The notes below the pieces were generated by a model, which saw nothing but the letters and a program-made list of their open reading frames with translations, was not told the DNA's origin and ran no database searches. A program made the translations under genes and the position numbers. Of a stretch of 64,000 nucleotides of DNA, positions 23,192 to 35,770 are shown piece after piece. Source of the stretch: Chlorokybus atmophyticus (taxonomy: Eukaryota > Streptophyta > Chlorokybophyceae > Chlorokybales > Chlorokybaceae); NCBI GenBank assembly GCA_009103225.1, contig RHPI01002119.1, forward strand, positions 344,523 to 408,522, written 5' to 3'. How positions within the stretch are numbered: the first letter of the stretch is position 1; each line of letters starts with the position of its first letter.

Positions 23192-23811
23192 CTAAGTCAC
23201 AAACCCCGAAGGCGTGGACGGTGCATCACTACTGGCAACCAACAATGGGCTCTGACCCGTTGCCGTTGGTTGCGTCAAGTGAGAGCTGCTGTCGATCGTC
23301 GTCGTGCTGGGCGAGCTGGGCACGGCAGGCGACAGCGCCGCGCGCAGCAACGCCGACCGAGGACCCAAACCTCCCGCCGGATGCTTGTACTGAATAGACC
23401 CGTTCTGGAACTGGAAACACAACAACATGGCACATGAGACGTGTGTGGCTGCATACAATAGGTGGATGATGCGAACAACACAAGCAAGTTGGCCTCTCTG
23501 TCTCTCTCTCTCTCTCACCTTCAGTGGTGGAAGTCCCAGCAGCCCCCTCACCCTAAACTTCTGCGGCGTGCCTAATTCCTCCTCGTCACTATTATCATTA
23601 CCACCCGCCATGCTCGCATGCAACGACGACGACGCCAACACTTGCCCTCCTCCCCCACCTTGACTCATCATCATCGCGGCCGTGTCCGTCGCAGCGCGCA
23701 ACTTGCCGCCGCCACCCGGACTGTCCACCGCGTTACCGTTGGCATGCTGTATGGAAGAGAGTCAGGCTGGGGGACCAGTTGGTTTGTGTGTGTGCATGTG
23801 TGTATGTGTAT

Positions 23812-23864
<53 letters not shown>

Positions 23865-25788
23865 ATTCACTTACCGGCCGATGCTCCTCGCTGATCGAGC
23901 GTCGGTGTCCCGGTGAGCGCGAGCTCTGCGAGTCGTCGTTGCTGGTGGCATCGGACACGGGGCTGCGACAACAACACCATGTATCACGTGTGTAAGCCCC
24001 CTCCCCGAGTTGCAGCACTAGCGAAGTGAAACCAAGTTTTTTTCAAGGGTGAAAGAGCATGATAGAGCACCTCTTGTTGTTATTGTTGTTGTTGGCTTCT
24101 GCCTGATCTATAGTGCGTCGCCGTATCAACGGCTGCTGCTGCTGTTGTTGGGTCTGTATCTTGCCTTGTGACGGCGCGCGTGGCGGCTCAAACTTCACCA
24201 TTCCAGGCAGGGATATGCTGTCCGTCATGCTGCGTTGACATTGGAAGTTGAGATGGGGTTAGTTGTTGTTCACAAGTGTTGTTGGTAATTTTCGTGTACT
24301 TGCTTTGATTCGACCCTTCGCCCACCTGGCCACAGCCTGTCGGATGGCCGACACGTCCACGGGCGCATTCGCAACAAAAGGATGCTGCAGGAGCTTCTCC
24401 GAACTCGGCCGCGCCAACGGATTCCTCTGCAACATGTGTATGTGTGCGCGCATGTACTCAGATGTGCGTGCGTCTACCCCCCCCTCTCACCTGCAGGCAC
24501 AGCAGTATGAACTCCGACGCCTCTGGACTGAGGTGTTCCGGTATCTTTGGCAGCTCGGCGCTGGACGCGATCTTGAAGATGGCCTGCACCTGCGTGGAGC
24601 ACTGGGACCACGGGGGGCGACCGGTCGCCATCTCGAGAACGGTGCAGCCGACAGACCACACGTCGGCGGCAACGCCGTGACCGCGCTGACGAATCACCTG
24701 GGGTGGGTGGGGGTGGGGGGTGGGTGGGGAGGGACACACATGCTGTTGTGGCAAACAAGCATGTTACATGTTCTTGCAGACACGCTCTGTGTTGACGCCG
24801 ACGTTGTGCATGTGCATGCATCATGAGAGACATCCGCACGCACACACGCACACGCGCACACACACGCACACGCGCACGCGCACCCACCCACCCACCTCCG
24901 GCGCCATCCAGTACGCGCTCCCCTTGAACGACCTCGCCATGCTCTGTTCGACGAACTGCTTGGCCATCCCGAAGTCGGCGAGTTTGATGCGTCCGCTCTT
25001 CTCGACGAGGATGTTGGCGCCCTTGATGTCGCGGTGCACCGTGCGGGAGGCGTGGAGGTACGAGAGACCCTCGAGGAGCTGACGGGTGTACACGCGCACG
25101 AGGGCCTCGTCAAAGGGACCGAAACGCTGAGAGAGAGGGGGAGGGAGGGGTTGGTTTGTATGTATATGCACACATGCACATGTTTGAGTGGGTATGTGTG
25201 TCGATGCGTGTGTCGATGTGTGTCTGTGTGCCGGGCATACGCAGACCTCGACACGCGGGACCCGCGCATGTGCGTGTGTGTATGTGCATGCTTGGCTGTA
25301 CTTGCCATGACAATGATGGTGTCGTTGTCTGGCGTGGCATGCGTGTTGCTATGGTAAGGAGATGCACGCACTTCACCGAGTGCGCGCGCGCGCGTGTGTG
25401 TGTGTGTGTGTGTGTGTGTGAGACTGACCTGCAGGAGGCTTTGTATGGAGCCGCCCGGCACATACTCGAGGAAGATGTAGAGGAAGTCCCCTTCGTGCGC
25501 GGTCCCGAGGTAGCGCACGATGTTGGGGTGCTGCAGAGATGAGAGCAGCTGCACCTCCTGCAACACGAACAGAACAACACACAATGTCAGTCAACTCACA
25601 CCATCATCACTTGCGTCTATTCCCGCCATGTGAACTCATGCCATACTGGTATAGAAACATCCAATCGACATCAACATCCCAACATCGTTGCCCACCTGCT
25701 CAAGCTGTGCCTCGGACTCCTTGATCGGCAAGCCCTCTGGCCCCATGTTCACCTCCTTCACCGCAACCAAACCCCCAGTATCACTACG

Positions 25789-25820
<32 letters not shown>

Positions 25821-27733
25821 CCTCAGTCCCATTTCACTCCTCCCACCCACCACCAGCACAACAACAACAACAAACCCACATGTTGAGTCCCAGGTACACG
25901 TTTCCGAACGACCCGCTCCCTAACAAGTCCCCTTTCTTCCAACGTCTTGGCATGAGGGGGAACGAGGCCGGGTTGGCGTGCGCCACGGTGTTTGTGTTGG
26001 TCTGGGCGTTGTTCGTGTTGGTGTTGTTGCCGCCGCGCATGGCGTTGGCGTTGGTTGTTGTTGCGGCTGTTGTTGTTGTGGGGGATTTGGGGGACTTGGG
26101 AGATGCAGGTGGGGAGCCACCCAACTGTGGACAGGACACAAACACACACAACAGTACAGGGTGACCAAATTGTGAGAGAGTGATCATGCTATGTGTGTCC
26201 ACCACCAAGTGATCATCATCAACACTCACTGCAGAGTGCGGGCTTCGTGATCGGCTAGGTGGACTTGTGTGTCGTGACTGCGGGGAGTGTGGACTCCTCG
26301 ACTGTAGTTGTTGTTGCTGCTGCTGCTGCTGTTGTGGTTGTTGTGCCTGCTGCTGATTGTGGTTCCCACCCTCATTGTTCCCCACTCCCCCATTCACCCC
26401 CATTCCCAACGGACTCGGCGACGCCCTCGCCAGCCTCAACCCACTACTATTGTTATTATTATTACCATTACTACTATTATTAATATTATTGTTACTGTTA
26501 CCATAACTCGTCTCAAGCGGGGCTGGCCTCGATATCGCCCTCGCCCTCGGGGACGATGTGGACACCTTTGAGAGTGGTATTGTTGGCGGGAGGTCCGACA
26601 AAGTGTCATTGAAAGAGGAGGAGGAGGGTGGGGGTGGAGGAGGGAGAGGAGGTGGAGGGAGAGGGGGAGGAGGGGGAGGAGGTAAGAAGAGAGCGTGCGG
26701 GTGGGGGGGAAGGTTGTGAGAGGGAGGGTAGAGGGAGGGGGGTGGGGGTGGGCCGGTGCGGGGGTCGCCGTTCTGGGCCCAAGTCTGGTGGTTGAAGAGT
26801 AGAGAGAACAACACAACACAACAAGTTAGTTGAGTAGGAGCAGGGAATTGGTGCGTGAGCAGCTCCACACGAGCGTAGTATAATGGCAGGGACAAGTGTG
26901 CGCTCGCGCACGTGTGTGCATGCGCGCCTGCCCGTGTGCATGCACGTCTCTATTTTCATGTGTTTGATTTGTACTTGTAGAATGTCATCAAGATACCATG
27001 TGTGTCAACTCACCCCGCTTGTTCCTGGAGTGTCATCCGTCCCGTACGCACCAACACCCGCAGCGCCGTCCCGCACGCCTCCAGGTAGGGCAGATCCCGG
27101 CGATAAGAGCGAACCTCCCTGCTGCTGTTGGTACTGCTGCTCGATGGTCTGACGCTTCTGGTGGGACACGTGCGTGTGGAGTAAGGAGATGTGTGAGGAA
27201 GTAGATTACAGATGGGGGGGCGATGACAGTTAGATTGTGTGCCATGTAGGTGCGTGCCTGGGTGCGTGTGCAGTACAGCGTGCGCCCGTGCTCGCATACA
27301 CACCTGGTGCATGTGCGTTCATGCGTGTAACCTGTGCCTCTATGTCTACGTGTAACCAATGTCATCATCCATGCACTGCGATCATATCATAGCCACCCCA
27401 CCCCCTTGACCTCACCTGCGCATCCGCGAAGCTCGTCCTGGACATCCTCGTGAACGACCCATTGGTCGGATCCCACGCAATCAGATCATGTCCCAACCCC
27501 AACCCCAACCCCACTCCCCCAACCCCACTGCCAGACCCCCCAAGCCCCTCCCATGACAGAACGGCTGATGATGATGCAGGTGGGGGGACAGGCGGAGGAG
27601 TCCATGGGATGGAACCCTCGGCGATGGCATGGTCAGGGAGGGGCTTGGAGGTGGAGGTGGAGGTGGAGGTGGCGGCGACGCGGCGGGAGCCCTTGCGAAG
27701 CTTTTTGCGGAATTTGGCCAGGGAGTTGCCCAT
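23192..27733 (-). CDS. MEKK-type MAP kinase kinase kinase, YODA-like
   Basis: A Ser/Thr kinase expected to phosphorylate MAPKKs. Thirteen exons close in phase to 903 residues: 27416-27733, 27014-27157, 26230-26784, 25880-26124, 25696-25783, 25429-25557, 24896-25126, 24491-24697, 24326-24426, 24071-24229, 23875-23962, 23519-23746 and 23192-23410. The kinase domain spans about 398-660: P-loop [17 protein letters not shown] lysine, [23 protein letters not shown] and [17 protein letters not shown]. The N-terminus starts [11 protein letters not shown] (Gly-2 could be myristoylated) and continues into a roughly 300-residue Pro/Asn/Gln/Ser-rich region. The C-terminal tail is Gln/Asn- and Ser-rich and likely disordered. 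An AAACCCTAG telo-box-like motif lies upstream (27888-27896). Several introns hold (TG)n or (CA)n runs. YODA-like is a best guess among group A MAPKKKs. Confidence 0.92.
23818..23862. repeat. (TG)n microsatellite inside a MAPKKK intron
   Basis: About 22 TG units lie a few bases from the 5' splice site (on the minus strand) of the intron after the exon at 23875-23962. Similar runs occur in neighbouring introns at 25386-25420 and 25791-25818. Confidence 0.9.
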
Positions 27734-29389
27734 CTCTCACTCAAAGGGGAGCGCAGTGGGCAATCCCCGGATACACTGTTGTAATGGGGTAATGCCGTGA
27801 TAGCAGGGGGGCTGCGGCCTGCAGCCCAACCGGTTTGACAGCCCCTAGCGGCGCGGCCATATGTATGCCTGGCCTCGCTGCCCCAACAAACCCTAGCCTT
27901 ATGCTCCAGCGCTGGAAGGTATGGGCAGCGAGCTCGTCACCCTCCAAGGTCCTCCTATAAGCTTAGCGCTGTGGTGCCCCCCAAGGCCCAGAAAGCCGAG
28001 AGATTGTCCACGTGGCGGTGGTGCCGGCAGAGCTGTGCTGCTAACGGACGGCAGCTGCTCTGCTCTAGGCCTCGACCGGGATCACAACTTCCCATCCGGA
28101 TCGAGGTCACGTGCGCCTCTGGCAGGCTGCGGGTGTCGCTGTCGCTGGCGGCGGTGGCCACGATGGCGGCGGCGATGGCGTCATCCGCAGCATGGTGGAC
28201 GCCGCCGCCGCTGCTACACCCTCCAGCTCTTCGATGTCACGTAGAATCAGCTGGCTGCGGCGCTGCAGCACGGTCAGACGACGACGCCGACCTCGTCAGG
28301 GGTGACATCGCCACCACCAACGATGCTGACGGGCCTTGCAGCCAGCAGCCACCTTACCCAAGTGAGCAAAAACAAGCAGCAACTCCTCCTGGATCAGGTC
28401 TGTCTCAGCCAGTCCATGCGCCTGTTGTGTATGTTCACCTAGTGGTTGATCCTGCAGCACTGTCAGCACTGTGTAGATCCACACCAGCACGTGATCAGCA
28501 GTGCGATCTGTGTGGCGGGATAATTTACTGCTCGTGGCATTGGTACACACTGTCGTGCGTGCGTGCATGTGTAGCGATGGTTGTCGTCACCTGCTTAGCA
28601 CACAGTCGCCTTCTCAGCCTGCACCATCAGCATCGTCCGTACCAGCAGCGTCATGGACTGGACGGCTATGCCAATGGTGTGTAAGTACTTTACTCGTCTG
28701 CTTTCTGGTTAGCTGAGCCTGTATTGAGGGTAAGTGGCGCGCAAGCATTGAACGCACGCTGCTAGCAGTCAGATACAGAAAAAGCCATAGCGTTGGGACA
28801 CTGCAGGCGACGGGTTTCAGAGTATTCAGCTGTCACGTCCATGCGGCCGCTCTGCCCACGTCGCCCCTGATTGTTTGTAATTGATATATAGAGTCCACAT
28901 TCATGTTTATTGGTGCTGTGTTGGCATGTAAAGGAGCCAATAGCAGGTTGTTGGATAGGAGTCGACATCCTTGCAGAGGATTGGCTTACAAAGGTAGTGC
29001 TGGCTGCCTGTTAGGCTATCAACCATAGCCTCTTGCTGCATCCTCAACTACACTCTCTTAGCTACTACCTTGCTCTTCTCTATCTTACTACTAGTGCTGC
29101 TGAGGGCCCCACGCACTACTATTGCTTGTGAATTGCGGTGCTTGCGATTGCTGTACGCTTATCTGGCTTCCCTCAGGTTCAATCCTCACTGTATATTGAT
29201 CGTGTTGCATGTGACCAACCAATATATGTCCACATGATGTTTGCATGCCCGATGCATGCGCAGTTGCACCTTGCACTGTACAGGATATGCTGCCAGTAGT
29301 GTATGTACACTTAGGGTGTAGTATTGAGGTGATCACGCGTCCATCAACGTACCACAGGCGCTGTCAGCACATCAGTCTGTTGCCAAGCG
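27734..29389. other. Intergenic, unassigned open frames
   Basis: This includes the 5' flank of the MAPKKK gene. A plus-strand open frame at 27971-28684 (GC-rich, Ala/Ser/Pro-rich, no domain) and its other-frame alternatives do not resemble anything I know. I could not build a consistent spliced model. 28760-29389 shows nothing beyond an AT-rich stretch. Confidence 0.5.
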
Positions 29390-32300
29390 CTATCTAAACT
29401 TGTGCCAGCCGCTGCTGCTGCTAGTGTGCCTCGATGCATCAGCACCCCCCACTGTGGCGGGGCTTACCGCACTGCTGTTTGGCACCCCCTCTCTAGTCAT
29501 TTGTTGCATACAAGCACCAAGGTTTAAAACAGGCTCATCGTTCGCATCCGGGCTTTCGCTGGCGCGTACATGCCCAACAGCATGTGCAGCGTGTTCTTCA
29601 TCTTCACTTTGCGACAGGAGCACGAAGGTCGCACTGTGCAAACGTCTCACAATGCTGTTTGTTGCTGCTTCGGGCGATGAACTTGGGCTCCTAATCCGCT
29701 TTGCGGGTGTGCGCCGGTTGTTGGTGGCGGTAGCATGCAGAACCGCTCCCCCATGCGCAAGGCTGCTGCCCTTACCACCAACAACGTTAGCATCATTCTC
29801 ATCACCATCATCCGCACCTTCCTCACTAGTCTTTGCTGCTGCAATGTCTTCCGCTGCCAGCTGTTCAATGCACGCCCGAAAAGCATCCGTGCCTTTTTGG
29901 CTGCTTTTGACAGTGCTTGCTTCGTCCTCATCATACAGGCCTTCAAGGTCGAACGCATTGTCGTTGAAAAAATTGCCCTTTGCGGCGGATGCGCTGCTGC
30001 CATCTATGCCTTTCCCCAGTACCTGCACCTTGTCAGACAGCATCTTCCACAACATGTCATCCAACGTGTCTCTCGCCACCAGGTACTGAATTTCCACATC
30101 AGAAGTCTGCCAACCATGCAACCCGTCAACCAACACGTCGTTCAGCTACACCGCAGCAACTACACCAACCACATGTTATACAGCAGAAGCACCCACCTGT
30201 CCAATGCGGTGTATGCGATCTTCAGCTTGCAACAGTGTTGCTGGTGTCCAGTACAGTTCGGCAAATACTGCCTTGTTGGCGGCTGTCAGTGTGACTGCGA
30301 TGCCGCCGGCTGTCATTCCAATGAGACCCACACGGCATTCTGAGCTCTCCTGTTCACGTGTTGAGTGGTCAGAACAAGCCATAAGTACCAGGCCATAAGT
30401 AACTGTAGCAAATCAGATCCAGGCCTTTCCTGCCTTAAGCCACGAACTCACCTGGAACGTGTTGATGAGCTTTGCACGTGTGGCAGACGGCGTTGCGCCG
30501 TCAATGCGGATAAAAGAAGGTGCGCCCGCTTCCGCCAAAGGGCCATTCTGAATCCCATTCAGTAGCTCCAAGTGATGAGCAAAAACCAAGAACTTCTCCC
30601 CTTGCCGTATCAGGTCCTGCACATGACGCACGACTGCCGGCACCTGTGAGTCATTAATGAGCTCTGATGCATGAGAGAAACACTATCCCGCGCAGTAGAT
30701 GTGGTACCTTGGCTTTACCCGTGTCAATATAAAGCTTCACAAGCTGCGTTCTGAACTCATTTCTCTCAAGTGACGGCAGCTCATCCAGGTCTTCTTTAAT
30801 CTGCTTTGCCAGAGCCATCGGCTCAGGCTGGATGTTCACCACTGTTCTTGACTTTATGGGTAGTGAGGCCAGCACCTCGTCCTTCAAGCGCCGGATCATG
30901 ACGCTCGTACGCAGACACATGTACAGCTCGTTTAAGTGCGAAGCTCCGGAAATGTCAAGCCCGTATCGTGTCCTATGCGCAGCACAGTACCTGCCACATA
31001 GCTGAGTCAGCACTGTGTTAATATTCTGTGCATAAGCTACTTTGCAGACACCATGCAAGGCACATGCTGGTATGTGTCTGCTATACACACTACATACATA
31101 CCTATAGTAAAATGTTTTTGCGCAGGGAAATCGCTCTGGGTCAAGGGCAGATACTTGAGTGAACAGTTCAGAAGGCCTTGATAGGGCTGGTGTGCCCGTC
31201 AAAAGAATAGCTCGCTTGGCTGCAGCCAGCAGTGGCAAGACAGCCTGTTACAAGGGCCACTTTACATATGTCCGCTTGAGGTGGCCAACTACGCACAGAC
31301 ATATTGGACTTGCCTTTGTGCGAAGTGCGTTTGGGGACTTAATGTAGTGCGATTCATCTGCAATAATGACGCCAAACTTGTGCTTTTTCAATGAGTCGGG
31401 CATCTTGCTGATGAGGTCATATGATACAATAACAACGTCCGCATGGACAAAGAGGCGCTGCTTGCTTTCAGTCACCACCTAATCAATTCGGTCAGAAGGC
31501 TGCAACATTGACCCCGACACAACACCATGCCATGCTGGTCACCTGGATGGCATTTGTGGAGAGGTAAGCATAAGGCAGCCACTTGACAAGTTCTTGCTGC
31601 CAATGAAACCGCGCAGAGCTTGGTGCAATTATCAGCAACGGCCAATCTTGACGGAAGGCAGCTGCTGATGCTATTGCCTATGTATACCAAACCATGCCGC
31701 CGATGTCAGCCTCCACAGAGAGATCCCGTGTTGGGTTGCATTATTGAAAACGCAACAACTTGTACCATACCTGAATGGTCTTTCCTGAACCTGGCTCATC
31801 CGCAATCATGGCACGACCATTGCGTGCAAGCACAAAGGCTGCACCCACCAGTTGAAAGGAGGCTAGGCTGTCAATTAAACTGGATGGCACACCCGCCTGC
31901 CACAGAGAACCATTGGAACACACGGTCAGAGCCATGTGCTTGGCACACAACATGAAGTTGAGGCATCATGACATGGCGCAACTGACAAAAAGAATAAACA
32001 CAGAACCTGTAGCAAAGTCTCCTTAGCAGCTTCTGCACCAGCTGCTGCTGGCTGATGCAAGGCACTTGCTGCAGCTAGTGCATCACGAGGGATGGGGTTA
32101 AACTTGATTTGAATGCGCGACAGAGCCGAGCAGACCTGGAATGCACACATCGCACACATCGTAAGCGTTGACAACCACCATTGGGAGCAACCCGGTCATG
32201 CATCTGGTGCGAGGCATGGCGCAAGCAGTACCTGACCTCTGCATAACGGGTCAATGGGAACCGCCACAAGTGCTTTGCAGGCATGTAACGGGCGTCTTTG

Positions 32301-33496
32301 ACGCGTCGCATTGCGTCGTCCACTCGGCTTGACTGGCGTGGCATGTCAACTGCCAATGCACACGCCTGACAACTAGACACAACATGCACCATGCTATGAC
32401 TAATGTTAGGGTTCATGAAATGGGCTCACAGCGCAGTGCTGCTGACCAAAAAGGCAGTTGCATACAAACTGCATCATTTCTGCAAGTAAAGCTTGTTATG
32501 ACGCACACATGCAGGCACGCATGCACACATGGGGGCGCGCGCAAGGCGCAGCAAGTCATGCGAGCAAATTTTGCATTGTGACGTATGGCTGAACAATTGG
32601 CAAATCACTCACGTATGAACTCGGTGGGTGATGTGAGCGCCAGTGTGCCAATGCGCGAGGAGAATGGGCGCGTTTGGTCCTCAACACTAGTAGCATTCCT
32701 TGTGTTCAATTGTGAACCAAGCTTCTGCTTTTTGCTGTTCCATGGCGAGCACGATGGCAGCGGCGAGCCCTACAAGCACATCACAAACATGGTGTCAGCT
32801 GGCAAACCTCATTCCAAAGTATTTGTGGAGCTGCTAAAGCAGCGGCTCATGCAAGCAGCATGCCCAGCAACTACCTTCTGTGCACCAACCTACTACCGCA
32901 ATGGCTGTCACAATATCATGCAACGACCTAAGCGCGGTATGGTGTGGACTCCCCTTCCATATGACGCATAAAGCAGTTGCAGGTTTCCGTGTGTAATCTT
33001 GATATGTGCATTTCATGCTCAAATACATGCTCAACAATAACCTGCAGTGGCGCATAAACAACATGAAGTGATTCCAACCTGTCCACTGGTGCTGGGCTGC
33101 TCGTCCGCTGGCAGTGCGGTTTCCTCCCGTTCCCCCCTATCGCCTCCTCCAGTGCGCCTGGCGCTGGCATGTTTGTATTTAAACTGCGCCCAGATTGGTG
33201 GCGCAGACTTCCGTCGAGCCTGTATAACAAGTAGACAAAAACACGCATAAGCAAGCATGCAATTGAGTAACCATGCATGCAAGAAAGCAAGCAAGCAAGC
33301 AAGCTAGCTAGCTAGCAAACGAGTGACATTCTCTTCCATGTGCGCAAGCCCCGACGATTACCTCACTGGCGCCGTCGTCGCCTAAGCGCTGCCGTCCCGC
33401 AACAGCGTTGTAGGCCCTGCGCCCGCCGCGCCGCATGACGCCAGCGGCACCGCCAAGCATGCCCTGCACGTCAACGCCACGGATATGCATAAGCAT
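29390..33496 (-). CDS. SMARCAL1: SMARCAL1-like SNF2 annealing helicase
   Basis: SNF2-family ATPases of this type rewind RPA-coated DNA at stalled forks. Fourteen exons close in phase to about 884 residues: 33362-33496, 33079-33219, 32613-32769, 32430-32479, 32237-32365, 32007-32135, 31771-31896, 31543-31677, 31314-31478, 31102-31244, 30708-30990, 30452-30643, 30197-30349 and 29390-30106. A HARP-like module (AKHLWRFPLTRY, then IKFNPIP) precedes the motor. Motor motifs are DEPGSGKT (Walker A; the usual form is DEMGLGKT), LLIIAPSSARFHW, ADESHYIKS, ILLTGTPALSRP, FLVFAHH and the motif VI block QAEDRIHRIGQ. A roughly 170-residue acidic, Ser-rich tail follows. The intron after exon 9 is GC-AG. The frame stays open upstream of the chosen ATG but has no earlier ATG. 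It is head-to-head with the SNARE gene. Confidence 0.92.
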
Positions 33497-33999
33497 AAAG
33501 CCTGGATCTAAACTGGGGTCATTCCCGCCAAATAGGAAATCGTCGATATCAAAGCGGGGATCCAAAACCCTAACGGCGAGGCTGACGGTGCTGTTGTGGA
33601 CGGCGACGAGGAGAAGGCGGCGGCGGAGGTGGAGGGAGAGGACGGAGTGAACGTGGTCAGTGGCTCTGTGGGTCCTTGTGGAAGATCAGGAGAGATCTGT
33701 TAACCAGGCGGCGGGGCCGATTGTGGAAGGGCTTGGAAGGTTGGGGTGGTGCGCGAGGTGCAGCTGGGTATGGTTGCCAAGGTCAAGGGTCAGGGGCGGC
33801 CGCAGTGAGTGCTGGTTTGCTGGTGGTAGGGGGCCTTGAGGCTGGGAGGGTGGTGGTCGAGTCAGCCGTGGCTACGGCTACGCCGTCGGCGGGACCGGCG
33901 CCCGTCGTCGGCCGCTCCAAGCCAGGCTTGCGCCCAATGGCATCCGCACGCCCACTCAAAACCCTCGCTGGAGGTGGCGTGACCACTCCCAGCAGGGTC
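33497..33999. promoter_or_regulatory. Shared divergent promoter, SMARCAL1-like / GOS1-like
   Basis: 503 bp lie between start codons. The gap has an AAACCCTAA telo-box at 33565-33573 and a GGCGGCGGCGG tract at about 33617-33628. GC content rises sharply compared with the flanking introns. Confidence 0.6.
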
Positions 34000-35389
34000 A
34001 TGAGCTCCACATGGGAAGATCTGCGCAAAGAGGTGAGATTATCAAGCAGCTGTGTGCGGTCTTTTGTTGGCTGTGTACATTTGTCATTCAACACACACGT
34101 GTCATAACGGTGGCTTCCAACACGCGACATGTTGAAATTGCTGCAAGGAGTTGCTGCAAATATGCACAAGATGGTTGCCGTCTGCAGCCGGAGCATGCTG
34201 GATTGCATTGGTTAGCAACTCTAAGCAATGCATGGCAAGCTCATTAAATATCGTGTTTACAATGCATTCTGTCAGGCTCGCATGTGCTATCCATTTTGCA
34301 TGCAATATTGTATCTGTGGTGGATGACAAATGATGTGCCCTTTAGGCAAGGAAGTTGGAAGGCGAGCTGGATGTAAAGCTGGTGTCCTTTTCAAAACTCA
34401 GCAGCGGGTATGCGGGCTCTTTAACAATGGAGGGAGGCAGTGGAGATACGCCAGAGCTGCTTTCTGCTACTAAAGCTGCAGAGATCGAGTCGCTGTTACG
34501 TCGGCTGGGCGACGTGAATGCCGCCATGGCTGCGTGCATTGGCGCTGGCTCCTCGGAAGTTTTGACACACACTCTTGCGCGACACCGCGACATCCTACAT
34601 GAGTTTACACAGGTGTGCAGTCGCATTGTTGTAGGTCTATTGCAGGCCTATCAAGGTTTATAGATTCTGTCAAGGTTTATGTACACTATGTATACTCACT
34701 ACAGTGCGCTGATATGTGCATAACTAGTACAGGATGCAGTTTAGTCATGTATTGACATAACAACAATACCCTCACATAGTGGGTTATGTGCCATGTTCTC
34801 CCATTTGATTGCAGGAGTTTAGGCGTACGCGATCGTCAGTCAATGCAAGCCGTGATCATGCAGAGCTGTTAATGGGTTTTGATCGAGATAGCAGCAATTT
34901 TGCTGGTGCCAATGCGTCAACATCCGCGCAATTGCTGCGCGAGCGAGGCAACATACACAGCTCTACTTCACAGGTACTGCAAGCTGTTGGCAGTGTCTTT
35001 GGTGGAGCAGTGCTGATAGCAGGCATGGCCGCCCCTTGCATCAGTCTCGTAAAGCTGGCATCATAAACAGATGGACGAAGTGATCGATGTTGCAGAGTCC
35101 ACTTCGTCAGTCCTGCAACAACAGCGGCTGTTGTTCATGGATGTCAACTCCAAGCTTGGAACTTTGGGCGCCAAGTTTCCAGTTGTAAGTGTAACTGCCT
35201 GATTGGCCACTACCCAAGTCCTGCATCGCATGCACATATTTATCGGTTGGCTGATGAGTTGAGTGCCTTGGGCAGGTAAACTCGTTGCTGACCATGATTA
35301 GGCGAAAGAAATCCAAGGATACGATGATTTTGGCGGCGGTGATTGCCGTGTGTACATTGTTGTTGATATTGTACTGGTGGAATAAGTGA
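34000..35389 (+). CDS. GOS1: Golgi Qb-SNARE, GOS1/GOSR1 family
   Basis: A v-/t-SNARE for intra-Golgi transport. Five exons close in phase to 228 residues: 34000-34032, 34346-34612, 34815-34973, 35071-35184 and 35276-35389. It starts MSSTWEDLRKEARKLEGELD, typical of the family. LARHRDILHEFTQEFRR and the SNARE heptads (DEVIDVAESTSSVLQQQR) follow, then a basic patch RRKKSKD and a single C-terminal membrane anchor of about 20 residues (ILAAVIAVCTLLLILYWW) two residues before the stop. Length matches plant GOS11/GOS12. The start is set by the conserved WEDLRK block; an upstream in-frame ATG would add an atypical 31-residue extension. Confidence 0.93.
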
Positions 35390-35770
35390 CCGCTTTTTTT
35401 GCGTGCGGCTTTCCCCAACCCTGTTACATTTCGCGCTGTGGCTAGTTCTGCTAAGCGCTGTGGCTAGTCCTGCTAAGCTGCGTCGTGCACCAGTTAGACT
35501 GCATGCTCTGTCAGGCATAATTCTTGACAACTTTGCACAACCTTGTACGCACAGTTCAACATTGTTCAAGCTCCTTGAGTTCCGTTGTAATATGGCCCAT
35601 ATGGCCTTGTTTCGCATGCATGCTGCATTGCTGGATACCAGAGGGAGAATATGAAAAAAGGATAAAACCAACTGCAAAGTAAGTTGTGTACTGTAGTGAA
35701 GTCACAACAACAGTATGGTAAGCATTTTCCAGCAGTCACCTCTAGTAGCTTTGCCTTGTAACGTTCTGAG
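35390..35770. other. Short intergenic stretch
   Basis: This is the 3' flank of the SNARE gene. I recognise no feature. Confidence 0.5.

Noticed and set aside
23200-23400. Plus-strand open frames as the C-terminus of the P450
   Set aside because: The region is the last exon of the MAPKKK on the minus strand, and no haem-loop motif is present.
27971-28684. 237-codon plus-strand open frame
   Set aside because: It is GC-rich with Ala/Ser/Pro bias and no domain, and competing frames are equally open. Without a splice-consistent model I did not call it a gene.
33565-33573. AAACCCTAA as an interstitial telomere
   Set aside because: It is a single copy, not an array, and sits in a promoter, so a telo-box regulatory motif fits better.
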